A stretch of DNA of 64,000 bases, taken from positions 44,335 through 108,334 of the forward strand of contig VTPC01005432.1 in assembly GCA_011009095.1 (NCBI GenBank), given 5' to 3'. Source of the DNA: Ignelater luminosus (taxonomy: Eukaryota > Arthropoda > Insecta > Coleoptera > Elateridae). The position numbers and the translations under genes are program-made. The notes under the pieces are model-generated. The model made no database searches and had not been told where the DNA came from. It saw only the letters and a program-made list of their open reading frames with translations. This document shows positions 46,380 through 58,805 of this stretch, one piece after another; the stretch's first letter is position 1; each line of letters starts with the position of its first letter.

Positions 46380-47520
46380 AGACAAGGGTGGCTGGGTTTT
46401 TCTGCCGCGTTAGTACATAGGATGTATCTCGTTTTTAGCCAGTGAAACGGAATCCTATGGTGTAGAGGAGAATTATCACACTGCACGTACGCAGACTAAA
46501 CTGTGGTAGATGTGGAAAGGATGGATAGATAACAATTGTTGTGTTGATGAATGCGAGGTCCATGATTGTTGCTTCTAGGGGTATGTTGGTATCCGATATC
46601 AGTTATAGTTTAGAGTAGGCCTGCGCACTAGGAAAGGGTGCATTTTGCAAGATAATTGATTAGAAAAAATACTGGAAGCCAGAACAATGCACAATGTTGA
46701 GAAAAAGCAATGCTTTTCAGATTTAGTGGTTCTTCTTTGCCTTAGAAACTGAAACAATAAAAAACAAGGGGCGGTATCTATTCTGAACGTGGTGCTGAAT
46801 ACACGTGTACAGAGGATTTTGAAGTGGTTATCTGAAGGGAGAAATGGTGTTCTGTAGTACCATATATTGTCTACCTTCGGAGGAAGATTGTTGGAATTGA
46901 AACTTGCCAAGAGATGTTTGAACTTCCAGGTGTTTGGAAGATGTGGAGAGCATGTTCTCGGTGGAGATTGATCGCTTAGTGAACATACCGATTCGAGACA
47001 TGCATCCACTAAGAGGATACCAGCTAGATCGCAAGCTTCCGTTGAGGGGTGGTTTGGGGAATAAAAGCAGGGGAAGCGATAATAATCAATTGCCAAGTGA
47101 ATGAAAGATTTGTGTGTATGGATTAGCGTTTAAAGGTGGAATGCCTCTATGGATCACAAAGAGAATCTAGAGAACACTTCAGTTCCATTTACTGGTAGAG
47201 GATGGACGAGAAAATGACTCCTAGATCGAATTTAATATTCTGGATAAGTTTAGGATGACAAAATAAATAATGTGAATCTCAGTGGAATTAGATTTGATCC
47301 GTCACGTCTCCAGGAGGACTACAGCCCTGTTTAGATACCGTAAAGAGCTGTGTCGCCAACATATTAAGAAATGAAGACTTGGGGATCAACTGGCATGGGG
47401 ATGTCATAGCAATAAAAGATGAATAATATAGGGAATGACTCGGAGGGTACCAATTTGAGAGGCCAGGAGCTTAAGAAGAAGCCCCACGTGCCAGACTTTG
47501 TCGTTAGTACGCTCTATGTG
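46380..47520. other. GC-richer patch of unknown origin
   Basis: Base composition rises clearly above the flanks between about 46380 and 47520. Both strands have unusually long open stretches, including a 165-codon minus-strand frame listed separately and plus-strand runs around 46905-47090. No terminal repeats, target-site duplication or known motif was found. It may be an old insertion or an unrecognised exon or transcript. Confidence 0.35.
46599..47096 (-). CDS. Hypothetical 165-residue open frame
   Basis: The frame runs from an ATG at 47096 to a stop at 46599 without interruption, which is long for this AT-rich DNA. The product begins MAIDYYRFPCFYSPNHP and is rich in Ser, Pro, Phe and Cys. 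I see no domain, signal peptide or membrane segment. No splice sites or promoter were recognised. It may be a chance opening opposite an eroded plus-strand sequence in the same GC-richer patch. Confidence 0.2.
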   Translation of the reverse strand: MAIDYYRFPCFYSPNHPSTEACDLAGILLVDACLESVCSLSDQSPPRTCSPHLPNTWKFKHLLASFNSNNLPPKVDNIWYYRTPFLPSDNHFKILCTRVFSTTFRIDTAPCFLLFQFLRQRRTTKSEKHCFFSTLCIVLASSIFSNQLSCKMHPFLVRRPTLNYN

Positions 47521-48034
47521 AAAGATATTGGGTGTTTTTACTGTTTCATCCTGGCTTTCTTAATTTTTCAGTTTCAATATCATGGTGTCTGTCTTCATTC
47601 CAGAAGTTTACTCCTTCAATGTGTATGTTACGCTGAGTCTCTACATTAAGTATTAGTACGGTAATGTCAGATACCATTCCTTGAGCCTCTTTTCTTTCAT
47701 ATAATCACTGATCCCTAGGAACCTTAAAAGAAGGTATCGATGTTACCGTTACTGATAAAATCTCGGTGTTCACGTTCATGTTGACGCTATCAGGAGCGTA
47801 CTGTGTTGAGTTAGTTAGATTTCATTGACGTTTGCAAATTTAAATTTGTAGATTTCAAAGGGTTAGCAGAAAAAAATTCCATTAATATAATTATTTTAAC
47901 AACCATTTTGAAAATCATTTTTATTAGCCTGGTTATGGTTTAGTCGATATTAAATTCAAATAAAGAACTACAAAAACCTAAACATTTAGTAAAAAATGTT
48001 GCAAATCCTTCAATTAATTATCAGTTTATTATGA
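47521..48034. other. Non-coding gap
   Basis: AT-rich sequence with no supported gene between the GC-richer patch and the rRNA-like fragment. Confidence 0.5.
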
Positions 48035-48215
48035 CTACTATCTAGCAAAACCATTTTCAAGGGAACGGGTCTGGAGAAATTCGCGGGAAAAGAAGACCCT
48101 CTTAAGCTTCACTCTAGTGTAACACTGCAGGAAACTTAAGAGGTCTATCATATAAGTGGGAAACGGTAACCTTCCCGTCACCGGTGAAATACCACTACTT
48201 GTTGTGTTAAACTAC
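48035..48215 (+). rRNA. Diverged fragment of nuclear 28S rRNA (pseudogene)
   Basis: This is a partial copy of the large-subunit rRNA, from the part around the L1 stalk in domain V. Conserved blocks appear in order: ACTATCTAGCAAAACCA, AAGGGAACGGG, GGAGAAAT, GCGGGAAAAGAAGACCCT, AGCTT, ACTCTAGT, AGAGGT, ATAAGTGGGA and GGTGAAATACCACTACTT. These are nuclear rRNA signatures; mitochondrial 16S rRNA differs here. Conserved positions carry many substitutions (for example CCCTCTTAAGCTT where CCCTGTTGAGCTT is expected), so it is not a functional gene. Similarity starts within a few bases of 48040, the position of the R1 retrotransposon target site in 28S, and fades after about 48215. Confidence 0.85.
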
Positions 48216-51200
48216 AAGGTCTTCATTTAATATCATGAAGGTTTAATCGATCAATAAGTAAGTATGTCTTATTGCGAATGAAATTAGTGAAAATTATCTG
48301 CGAAAGGAATGACTTTTTTTATTTTACCGATTTGCAAATTATTTGTTTATGTGTACCTAAAATTTATTGTAAATTTGGTTTAAAACGGAAGAATTCTTAA
48401 AGCAAAAGAAATAACAGTATTACTGTATTCACATTACTTGTTAGAACAACATTTTTTTACTGACTTACCCTGTGTGGCCAAACTATATTTTCTGGTTGTT
48501 TCCAAAATTTCAATTAACATTTTTATTTCAGACTTTAAGAAATGTTAAGATATACCTTACAGTGTATCATTTGATATAAATTTAGTGCGTCAGAACGTTC
48601 AAGCTTTCATAATCATTGTTCAACGTTTTATCCTTTTATTATAATCTGAATTGTAATTGTCTGATGCAACTTACAATACAGATTATAATAATTATTATAA
48701 TAATAATAACGTGTGCATTTCTTCCTGTCCCCATTTAATGTGCAGCAGGCTGTGCAAATTACACATATTGTACAGTACAATGCGTAAATGTGAACTCTAC
48801 AACTATTAATTTGATCATTTCTAAGTACACTCGGTTGCAGTTTAAACCATAATCAAATACTAGGTATAATGCAATTACATAATGCAGGTTCTTATCTATC
48901 CTTTTTCATATACTAAACCCGGCGTACTTTTCTGTATCACCTGTTTAAGTTCTTTGACCTCTTCAATAGTAGAGGAATAATTGGTTTTTTTCAAAGAATC
49001 ATTTCTGTAGTTTTTGTTTTTTACTCGAAAGTTAAAGTTTTTCTCAGTTTTAACGCACCGCTGTTCTTTTAGATTCATTGAATCCCAAACAACTATTGAA
49101 CTTGTGAGCTGCTTAATTTTCTAGGTGAAAGGTTACTTTCACCCAACCCTTGTTTGGAAGTTTTGAAGAACTTTTATGAAGGTCTATCACCTTACCTAAT
49201 GACACCATCTCTTGAAGTCCATTTAATTACAAAACAAGGTTTCTTGATTAAACTTATTGCTGAATTGCTAGAGATGCGTTTTATCTCCATAAACCTATTT
49301 CAGTCTCCAATCTTAACTCTTTAAGTACATTCCAGTACTTCATAATAGATAACAGTTTAAGAAACAAAAGCTTATTGAATTTGTAGTGGAGATTATCTTG
49401 TATAGATATTATGTTTTGATTAAATAACAAATTCAGAAAATTATAAAAAAAGCTTCTTAGACTTAACTAGGTGATTCTATTCTCACGAATTCAGATTATC
49501 CTAGACACTTTTCAAATAGCTTCCGTGTGAGAACTTTTAAACTGCTAGCGCTAGTATGAAAGGATTTTCAATTAAGCTTCAGTATGCATTTGCGTTTTCC
49601 AGTAAACTCTTTTACTAGCATGGAATGAACGATATGTTTTGTGTAATAATTTACTGGCAATTTCTGAAATTCAAACACGCCCAAGTTTGCAACTCAACCT
49701 GCTAGTCCCACATCTAACTCGCAGCTCATAAAAATTTTATCTTAGAACGTTTTCCAAGTTACACTTTTCAACTTTTTCTTTTTAAGTTTTCTTCCTGTAT
49801 AAATATTAATTTTGGCGTTTAAACAACTAGAATTATAAAAAACGCTTCAATAGAAACTGGGTTAATATTGTAAGATTTGTTGACGTATTCATTACGTTTG
49901 TGTGTTCGTATATGAATAATAATTTTGAAAAGCTTTTTAGGGACACACACTGTGATGCTTGTTTCGGACAATTAAAAACTTAACCAAGCGTTTTATGAGT
50001 CACATCTACTAGAGCTTAGCTTTTATAAGGAAATTACCCATTTAATTCCTACTTTTGTTTCTTTATTCTGCTACTCTAATTAATTATAGCATTGTTATTG
50101 TGCAGGTTCTATTCCGTTCGTTTGTTGAAAAACTACCTTTGTTCCATTATTATTGTGCATAAACGGTCGACATATACAAATGATAAAACTTTTTGAGGTT
50201 AGATATGTCACAAGTTTGCTTTATGGGGACACTACAACTTGATACGAACCATTTATTTTCAGGATCGGAAACAATTCCCCTTGTATGAGTTTTCTATTCT
50301 CACATTATACTAGATGAATGATCGTGCAGTCATTCAGGTCATGTTTCTTGAAATACTAACAGCCTGCAGCTAAATAATATATCCCAATTTTGCTGCATTG
50401 CAGTGGTAAATCTTGCATGAAGATCAAATTCATTCGTCTAAAAATGTTTATAAACAAGTTCTGTTGGTTTGCCGTGACAATGTAAATGCACGTGAATACA
50501 GAACGTCTTACGATGCTTCTCACATCTAACAATTATGAATTATGTGTATGGTTGATAGCGTCTCGTTCTGCAAGAATTATGTAGAATTACATACTGCATT
50601 TCTGATGAAACATGCGGCTTTATAGGAACACGTACAACGTTATTCTGTCGCGTGTGTGATCTTCATAATATATCATGAATTCAGAATTGTCTCCTGAATA
50701 CTAAACGTCTGAAATCACCTGCAAACATATTTTGTTTGTGAAAAGAGGTTGCGAGTATAATTGCGAAAAATCTTAATACGACACGACGAGCAAGGGAATG
50801 TTTGAATTTGCTGTCCTAATTTTCTTCTTGTAAGAAGTTGCCTTAATAGGTTTCGTATAAATTTTAATTTTCAAGATTGTGTTTTTATGGCCAGAATCTA
50901 AAATTCTGTGTAGAAAAGAATCTTTAAATGTATTACTTTCAGTTATTTCTATCTCTTTCCAATTATTCCCATAAAAAAATGTTCTCAGCAATTTTTACTC
51001 GATTTGTGTGGAAATTGCAATGTTTTTCTGTATTCTCGAGGTGGATAAATTAAAGCAACAAATCACTCGATACAGAAGCGCAGCAGAGCAGAAAGGAACG
51101 AAAGAGTAAAGTGTAGAAAAGTTAGAAATAGCTTTTAGGTTTGATTTTTTTTGGATACTGCTATATCTGCCAAAAGATGGTTTGGTCGATTAAAGTAAAA

Positions 51201-52538
51201 CATTGGCTTGTCGTTCTATAACAAAACGTATAGTATTTATGAAAAATGTTAAATCTTCTGTTAAATTCTAAGATGCAGTGATTGTTTTCTGTTAGCCTTT
51301 AGAGTTTTACGTTAGAACAAACAACTTTTATGATTTCCTTATAATGAATTGAAGTGAGTTCAAGGACAGGAAATTAATAAAATGTCTGCCGTAGGCAGTC
51401 AAAGACTTTTTCGAGTGTCTACATTAAAGACATCAAAAGGAGTGATTTGAGAAATAAAAAGTAAAAAGCGTTTCAGCTGCTTCATATAAAAAAAGTGATA
51501 ATGAAAATGTTAGATTGCTCTCTCGTTTTAGAAGCTTGCAGCAACTGTTCCAGAACAACAACCACCAATCGAGTGGAATAAAAAACTAAGTAGGATTTTG
51601 TTACAAACAACATCAAAAATGTATTTTGATTTTTGAAACGGTTCATTTGATGATTATGTTTTTTAGTATGCCGATTTTCAGAATGAAATTGTATTGCGTT
51701 GCGGTGGAATTCTACATATTAGGTATAAAATGTCAGCCGCCTCTTTTTAAATATTATTATAAGAACCTTGAGTAACGCAATTTACAAAAGTAATGGAAAT
51801 GCTTTAGAAATATTTTGTTTTGCTGTACCAAATTAAACAACTGTCCGGCTAAAAGAATCGACACAAAAACAATTAGATTTAACTTCTCTCCATTTAGATG
51901 CTTTACGTGAGTGGCTTACTCAATAGGTTTAATTATGACTAAAGCTTGAATTCATGACGGAACCTTACCTTAATTAATACTTTGGTAACTGTCTTTTCAT
52001 GCATTACTCAAAATTCTACATAAAGTTAATATTTATGTGAATGGCTTTGGAACGTAATCTATAGAAGCGAGGTTCGAGAGGTTTTGCATTGCTATAAATT
52101 TTTTGTTATATTTTTAAGGGCATATATGTATAATTAAATGAAGCTGTTTCACCTATAGGTGGTGATCATACACGTCTTGTTTTTCTAATCAATTTCTGTA
52201 TATCAATATTTTAATCAATTTCTGTTTTTTACCCAGATTATCTTATTGTCCAATCTCTTTCTGAGTTTTTTGAATTGTCCTCTTTTGGTATTTGTCGAAT
52301 GTGTCGTTAATTTCTTTTTCATTGCTTTCAGTATATTTAGCTTTGCTTCCACAATATACAACTACGCTTTGACTTTTGGTGTGCAACCAATCCGACATTT
52401 GATGCAACTTTAAATACGTCTCCCGCTTTTATTATAACGCTGTAGTTGGAAATATTACAACTCTTTGTTATAATATAATCAGAATTCATGCCAATCATGT
52501 ACATAAGTAATGTTTGTTTTGTTCTATAATACCTAGAC
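48216..52538. other. Non-coding AT-rich stretch
   Basis: No gene could be supported. It holds an imperfect (ATA/ATT) run at about 48683-48710. Around 50230-50700 the sequence is more complex, with ATGAATGAT and GCATGAAGATC words, and might be regulatory. Small frames at 48896-49078, 50773-50991 and 52337-52663 lack domains; the last runs into the miniature element that follows. Confidence 0.45.
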
Positions 52539-52729
52539 CAGTGGTGCCCAACCTTTAACTTGACGTGAGCCAATTTAGAATTTAAAAAATTTCGGTTCGC
52601 CACCATTATGTATTGCACTTTTAATATTTCTGGAATTGGACTTTTCCTTTTCCCTCTTGGCACTTGACTTCACAAGACTGAGAAGGAACCAGACTGTGTG
52701 GCTTTTGAGCTACGGGTTGGGCGTTCCTG
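52539..52729. mobile_element. 191-bp hAT-type miniature element
   Basis: The left end CAGTGGTGCCCAACC and the right end CAGGAACGCCCAACC (read inward) form the terminal repeats, 11 of 15 positions agreeing. Eight-base direct repeats flank it: ACCTAGAC (52531-52538) and ATCTAGAC (52730-52737), with one mismatch. Eight-base duplications and CAGTGG-type tips are hAT hallmarks. It is too short to encode a protein. Confidence 0.85.
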
Positions 52730-52899
52730 ATCTAGACCAAATGGTAATCAGTAAAAGATTAGGTGATTTCATACGTTTGCTCTTATCTGTAAAATTCCAG
52801 GAATATCAACATGGGGCACATTTCTCCCTGGGTTACTAAATCTTTAATTAGTTGCTTCACGAAAAATATGTAGCCTTTTCAAAAGTGTGTTATGAAGTG

Positions 52900-54060
52900 T
52901 TAGTAATAGTTTCTAGTACCGTCTTTCCCGATTGTTTAGTTTATGTGCAGGTCTAAAAAGTTTAGATGTTAAGGACATTTTCATCATGGAGACATTTGTT
53001 AAATAACTACCCCATTAGTTAATGCTGGCAATGCTTCTGGTTCATGCTAAATGAGTACTACAATGTTTTTATGATTGTTTGCCTTGTTAAGATTGTGGTC
53101 CTTCCTAGTAAGTCTGCATTGTAATGTTTTATTGCTTTTCTCAATATTGGTTGCAAGGTATGCTTTCTGTGAACTTTTCTAAATGACTTAACTTTATACC
53201 GTACAGCTATTTCTTTGCACGCAAAAACCTAGATAGGATAGATCTAACGCCCAAAATTTCTTAATTGGAAATATCGGGAGTAGTTGCATACTCGTTATGT
53301 TTTCATCAACAAGCTTTTAATTGTAGGTATTTTTCTTTGTTTTTGTTGCTTTCATTCTATCCATACTATAGCTCTTCAGTCTGGTGTCGTATGTCAAAGC
53401 TCCTACCTAATTGTCCTACAACAAGGCTCCTGCAGATTTACGCGTGTTATCGATAATTCTGTCTTTATTTTCTATCACCTCATTTTCACATCTTGAGTGC
53501 ATTTAGTACTCATTGTTGTACCCTTAATCAAGGTTACTTTGTCTGTATTTACAATTTCTGAGGAAGCTATTTCGTTTGTTGCAAGTTGACCTCGATCAAC
53601 CTATTTTGATCCCAGGAATCTACCCTTAAGCATTAGTTCATTACTTTCTAAACACCTTGCATTTACGAAAATTCTTGTGCTCAAAAAACCTAATAAGGGA
53701 ATGGCTCATTTTATTGGTACTAAGGTACTGGGTTTTGCTGCATGAATCACAAGGTGAAATCCAATTATCTTTCAATCTCCTTCTTGTATTTGGGATAGAT
53801 AACAAAATTACCACCTTATTGGTGCCCATGTTTTTTTAGCATAGTATCTCCTGATAGAACATAATTTTTTACTGTTGCTCGTTGCTTATATTATCAATGC
53901 TTGCTTGCCTATTCATCCGCAACTTCCAACTATTCTCTATCACAAGCTTGTCTTGGTATTTTGATATTTAGTGGCGTTAATATACATTTTAATATTATAA
54001 TCTTCCGTACCTCTACGTCATCTACTTTTACCTGCGTTTGTATCCTTTGACGTTTTCTGC
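52900..54060 (-). other. Possible decayed minus-strand coding sequence, family unknown
   Basis: Successive minus-strand stretches read like protein in shifting frames: VKVDDVEVRKIIILKCIL near 54020-53965, GGNFVIYPKYKKEIER near 53800-53755, then an Ile/Leu-rich stretch to about 53630. DKVTLIKGTTMSTKCTQDVK follows near 53547-53488, and LQPILRKAIKHYNADLL near 53160-53110. Stops and frame changes lie between them. The GG-x-F-x-IYP pattern faintly recalls tRNA-splicing endonuclease cores, but this may be coincidence. No terminal repeats were found. An eroded transposon or pseudogene is the most I can claim. Confidence 0.25.
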
Positions 54061-57000
54061 AAAATTAATTAATTCTTACACGTTTGGAAGACCCGAATAG
54101 CCCCTTCAGTCGGGCTCTTAATGCTTTATATATCTTGACAGAGAAGACCTTTTTAATAGTTAGATTTTCTAGTAATATTATAGTCCTAGCAAAACACCTA
54201 CCAGACCTAGATGCCTGCGGTAGATGACAGACAGTTGGTAAGTAGAATGCCTTCCCAGGACTACTGGCCTATCAGTTTTATTATAGGATAATCGGCTTGA
54301 CATTGAAAATTTTCGCATTTAAAAGAATAAGATCATAACCAATAGCGCTACACAACAATAGTACAACTATAGAAACAAAGGATTCAAGACTTGAAGATAA
54401 TAATACTTGAGTTTTTCCCAATAAAATGAAACTGGAGATAAAGGAACGAACGTCAAGAACTTGCAAATTGCTAAAACAAGTAGTAAAACTCAAACGAGAT
54501 AATTACTAGGCAAGAATCTTTTCTATTTCCATCTTGAAACTTCGGAGCAATGAGATACGAATTATAAAGAAGGTTAGTTAAAGAGAACATTTCGTGCTAT
54601 ATAAACTTAAATCGGCTAATTGATAAAAAGAATGATGATATACTATTTGAAATGATAGCATAAAAGTAGTAGCTAATATAATTGTTAATGAAACACAAAT
54701 GTAAAATAACCGTGAGGATCTCGCGATAAAATTCCATTTTGAGCATTCCCCATCTAATCACCTTTTGTAGAGTTTACGACGTTAAATCTACCCAAAGATG
54801 GCGTTTTCTAAAGTTCTTTTCATTTAGAAAACTTAACGAGCCTCGACTGAATTTAAGCTTGGTTTACAGCTTTCAGAAGTTAACACGCAACCATTATTTC
54901 TGTTTATTTCTAACATCTCCGTTGGTGATTCCATTAGTATCAAATTTAATTTGAAGTTTTCTCTATATACCAACATTAAAAAAAAAGAATGTTTTGCTTC
55001 ACGTTTAGTTGATTGTTTCCACATGTATAAACAAAGAGAAAAGGGCCTCGATAATAACAATTTATTATTTTTATAGTTACTGGTAAATATCCGTGTGAAC
55101 GATGCACGACAGTAAGTGTCACGATTGTTGACTATAAAGATACAATTTTATCGATACAGTCTTCCTTAAACGACCTAATAATGGAAGTTACGTCTACAAT
55201 AAATTGAAATAGTTGGAAAATGTTTAAAACAAATAAAGTATGAATATCGTAGGGTTTTCTCTGCCGTTTCCAGTAGTTTAATTTATTAGAGGTAAACAAG
55301 ATAAACTCGAAAAAAGGTAATTACTGAATATCTCTTTTTTCAAATGATATAAATCATAATCCGATTTGAAATAAATTGAACATGCATCAAAATGCGGGAC
55401 TGTCCGATAGAACGGATATAATTTATGTATGACAAAATCGTTGCGATGCAGTAATACAGTTAACTCGTAATTACAATTAGTATTGGTTACAAACGAAATG
55501 GTTTTGTCTACGCATGCGGAACGCAAAAACGCTTGTTTGAACACCGATTAATTGAACTGAACGTTAGGGAATTCAGTCGAGGCCATTGTCTAATGCTGTT
55601 AACTCTATGGCATACTTTGCTTGGTAGTATTATAGCGCGGACAATAGAGTTAATTAGCTCGTCGGTAATTATCTGCAGACGTCATTAGTACTACCATATT
55701 TCTTGATGGAAAAATCTTGTAATAACCCAGAGATTCTGCTTACCTACATTTCATTTTGGAAATCAATAGCGTCGGTCGGTCAATCATTAAGTATTATTTT
55801 GAGAATAATAGAAAAAAAGAATCATCAATTTGGGATGAAAAGGAAATAATGAGTACTGAAAAAGCATGTTTTCCGTTGAAAAGACCTTGTGAAAAATTGC
55901 TTTTGTTGTATTTGCAAAGTTTATTTAATTTCCTCAAAATTATTTTTTTATCAAATCCAAAGAAGATTTTGTGAATTCTATGTCCCTTGAAATTATTAAA
56001 GATTTCTTTCACAGACCTTGCTATATTGAACACAAATCGTCTTTATTTCTCTAATACGCAGGTAATTCGTTTTCTTTTTGTGTAAGCCAGTCTTTAAACT
56101 TACTGTTAACTAAATATTGCCCCAGTTAGCTCATTTACTTTGATGGATATCTCTGTAACAAATCGCACTCGTACATCTTTCTAACACTGTAGAAAAGAAA
56201 GAAAAAGTATTTCTAAAGCATAATCTACAATAACGAGTACGAATGTGTCTGGACGTTGCGGAGACGATCTACAAATAAAGGAGTGGTGCGAAGTGAACTA
56301 TTTGTTATAACTAAAGGCTCTAAAGTAATAGGAGAAATTGGAGCTTTGTCTCTTAAATACATTGTAAGTGAAGCCATGAATTATATTCAAGAAAAACTCA
56401 CAAAATACGCACATTCCATACTACATCAATTAGTGCTCAAGAGGTTATTATGTCTGGAGAATATGCAAACAAAAGCCCTTTTTATGTACAGGTGTTACAA
56501 AAAATTTATGCAAAATTAAAAAATTTTCTTAGTACAAACTTAATTTAATAAATTTGGAAATCAAAATATTTTAAATTACGAAGTTTTGAAAGCCAGAGAT
56601 CTAAATTCTCTCGATAGCACAGAAGAAGAAAATTAAGCAAAGACGTAAATACAAGGAAAGTTACGACAGCAGTCTCACAATTTTCGAAACAAATTGTTTT
56701 TTGTAAACCATCACATTGTTAAAAATCGTTTGTCAAAATTTGAGAACGACTGCAGATATTAAGATACACAAACGTGCATACATAAAGGTTTATTAACCCA
56801 GACTGTGTTGTAAACATTTTTGACTAATTGCAGTGTGGGCTAATCCCTTTGTTAGCTTATAAAAATACGAACATAATTTTGGAAATCACATTTATTTAGA
56901 CTGACAGGTAAGGGTAGCTATATTTTATCGTATGCATCGTTTACACTGTATTTCTTGAATTCTTAAATTTATTGCTTATGAAAGTTATTTTTACTGTTTC

Positions 57001-57495
57001 TTCACTAAAGCGAAATGTAAAATGTGTGTTGGATTCAAATATGACCACTACATTTAATCATAGTAGCTAACCATGAACTGTAAAACAGCTTATGGATTAA
57101 ATTGTGGTCTAAAAGTAACGAATTTATGAACTTAGCATGCAGTATTATAAGTGATACATTGCAAGATTTATATTTTCTTGAACAAAGCGAATCAAATTAA
57201 TCTTTGTTGTGATATTTTTACTTTAATAGATTTTTAAGTTTATATTTGATACTACTTTTCAAAAACCTGGAGACCTACAGCAATAGGTTTCCTTCTGTTT
57301 TGCTAGGTATCGACTAAAGTTGACTTAATGATTTGATTATGTCGAAATTTAGGATTCTAAATTTCTATCAATTTATTTATTAACTTATCAATTTACCAAG
57401 CTTCTGTCTTTAAATCTAAATCCTGTTACAGTAACCTAGTCTATCCCTGCTTATTATATATAATCGCCATTAACATATTTACTTTTGTTGGTTAA
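54061..57495. other. Non-coding AT-rich stretch
   Basis: No gene could be supported. An 87-codon plus-strand frame at 56256-56519 is somewhat protein-like in its middle but has no recognisable motif. Frames at 55756-55974 and 55278-55544 look like chance openings. Confidence 0.45.
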
Positions 57496-57610
57496 GGGCC
57501 GATTGCACCAACGATTTGATTACCACCAAAATTTACTGAAGATCAAAAAGCCATACTTTCGATCATTAATCAATTTGTATGGAAATCAAATCGTTGGTGC
57601 AATCGACTCT
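57496..57610. mobile_element. Small palindromic miniature element
   Basis: A perfect 22-base inverted repeat (57500-57521 and 57584-57605, containing GATTGCACCAACGATTTG) is separated by 62 bases. Outside it, GTTAAGG on the left and CTCTAAAAG on the right suggest a TTA-type duplication, though it is imperfect. The element is about 115 bp and non-coding. The open frame 57485-57670 simply reads through it. Confidence 0.65.
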
Positions 57611-58559
57611 AAAAGTTATAAAACGATTGACTACCACCAGTATTCTCAAAAGAGCATAAGCTTAAATTAGGAATATTGATAACCAAAGAACAAACGCTGT
57701 CTGCCTTATCGCCAAAGCTGTAAATTGATTGTAGTGATTCTAGTGTACTGATTTATTTTGCTTTATTAGACAGAATTGCGGATCAAATCAATGTCATTCT
57801 TTCAAAGTTTTTTTCTAACTGATGCATCCTGCAGATCAGTCTCGAAGTTCCTAATAAAGTATGTCGGATATAGGGCGGTATTAAGTCTTTATTCTACATT
57901 CTATATCCAGGAATATTACCTGGGCCACTAAACCTCAACCTTTTATTCTCTCTATGCTGAATGATAAAGAGAACCAAACAAACAAAATTAGAAATTTCTC
58001 TAGAGTAACGTTACACTTTCCATGACCTAATTGACTCATTATCGGCTACTAAGTAGTATTGATGACTACTCAGAACAATCTTATTTTTTATGTAATTTCA
58101 ATGTTTGTTGCTGAAAGATTCTTTTAAGGCGTTATCCTTCTTAGTCTGTAAAATGATACAATAGAAAGAGATACAGAAAGCCGAGAGTCAGTTGTCGGTC
58201 CATTGTATTGTTGTATCCTAGCCTCTACAGTTAGGTTTCGATGAGGGTTCGGAAGCTTTATCCTGATTGTTCTGCTTTATCAAAATTTAACGCTATTTTG
58301 ATAATGAACTTTTTTTTTATTCTAGAAGAGTGTTCTCATTTTGATGAATCTGAGAACTACCAGCTTTGAGAACCTCACTGGAAATACATGTTTACGACTC
58401 TCTTTCATTTCCCATGTACTTTACTTTATGGGGAACGTCTACGTACATATCAGTTCAATTATGGTTCTGGGTAATGCGTTTCATTATTTGTGTCCAAAAG
58501 TGTAACAATTTTCTTTGGTAAAATTTTACTGATGTTACCCTACACATTTTGACTGACTA
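57611..58559. other. Non-coding stretch, possible minus-strand coding debris
   Basis: No gene could be supported. A few short minus-strand openings near 58380-58560 could continue the coding-like segment described next, but stops are frequent. Confidence 0.35.
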
Positions 58560-58776
58560 CTTCTTTGCTTTTCTTTTGTAGTCGTAACAGTAGTTTCTCA
58601 AAATCGAGATCTGTTAGTGTTTTCGTTGTTTCTTTGTAATTAATGCTTTCACTTCTAACTGTATTAACGCATTGACGTCTTCTACCCTTTGTTTATCGGT
58701 AAGTTCTTTAAGTTTTCGATTTTCTAATACTACGTACTTCTAATTTTGACGAGGCTTCTTCAAATCGGTCGTTTGG
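58560..58776 (-). other. Possible decayed coding segment, family unknown
   Basis: Three adjoining minus-strand stretches read like a Lys/Glu-rich helical protein once small frame changes are allowed: FEEASSKLEVRSIRKSK (58762-58712), then ELTDKQRVEDVNALIQLEVK (58705-58646), then TLTDLDFEKLLLRLQKK (58622-58572). No family is recognised. Confidence 0.3.
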
Positions 58777-58805
58777 AAAACTTTATTAAGGAAATGATGC
58801 TGACT

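Noticed and set aside
48035-48215. Mitochondrial 16S rRNA insertion (numt)
   Set aside because: The blocks AAGAAGACCCT...ACTCTAGT and GGTGAAATACCACTACTT follow the nuclear 28S pattern and not the insect mitochondrial one.
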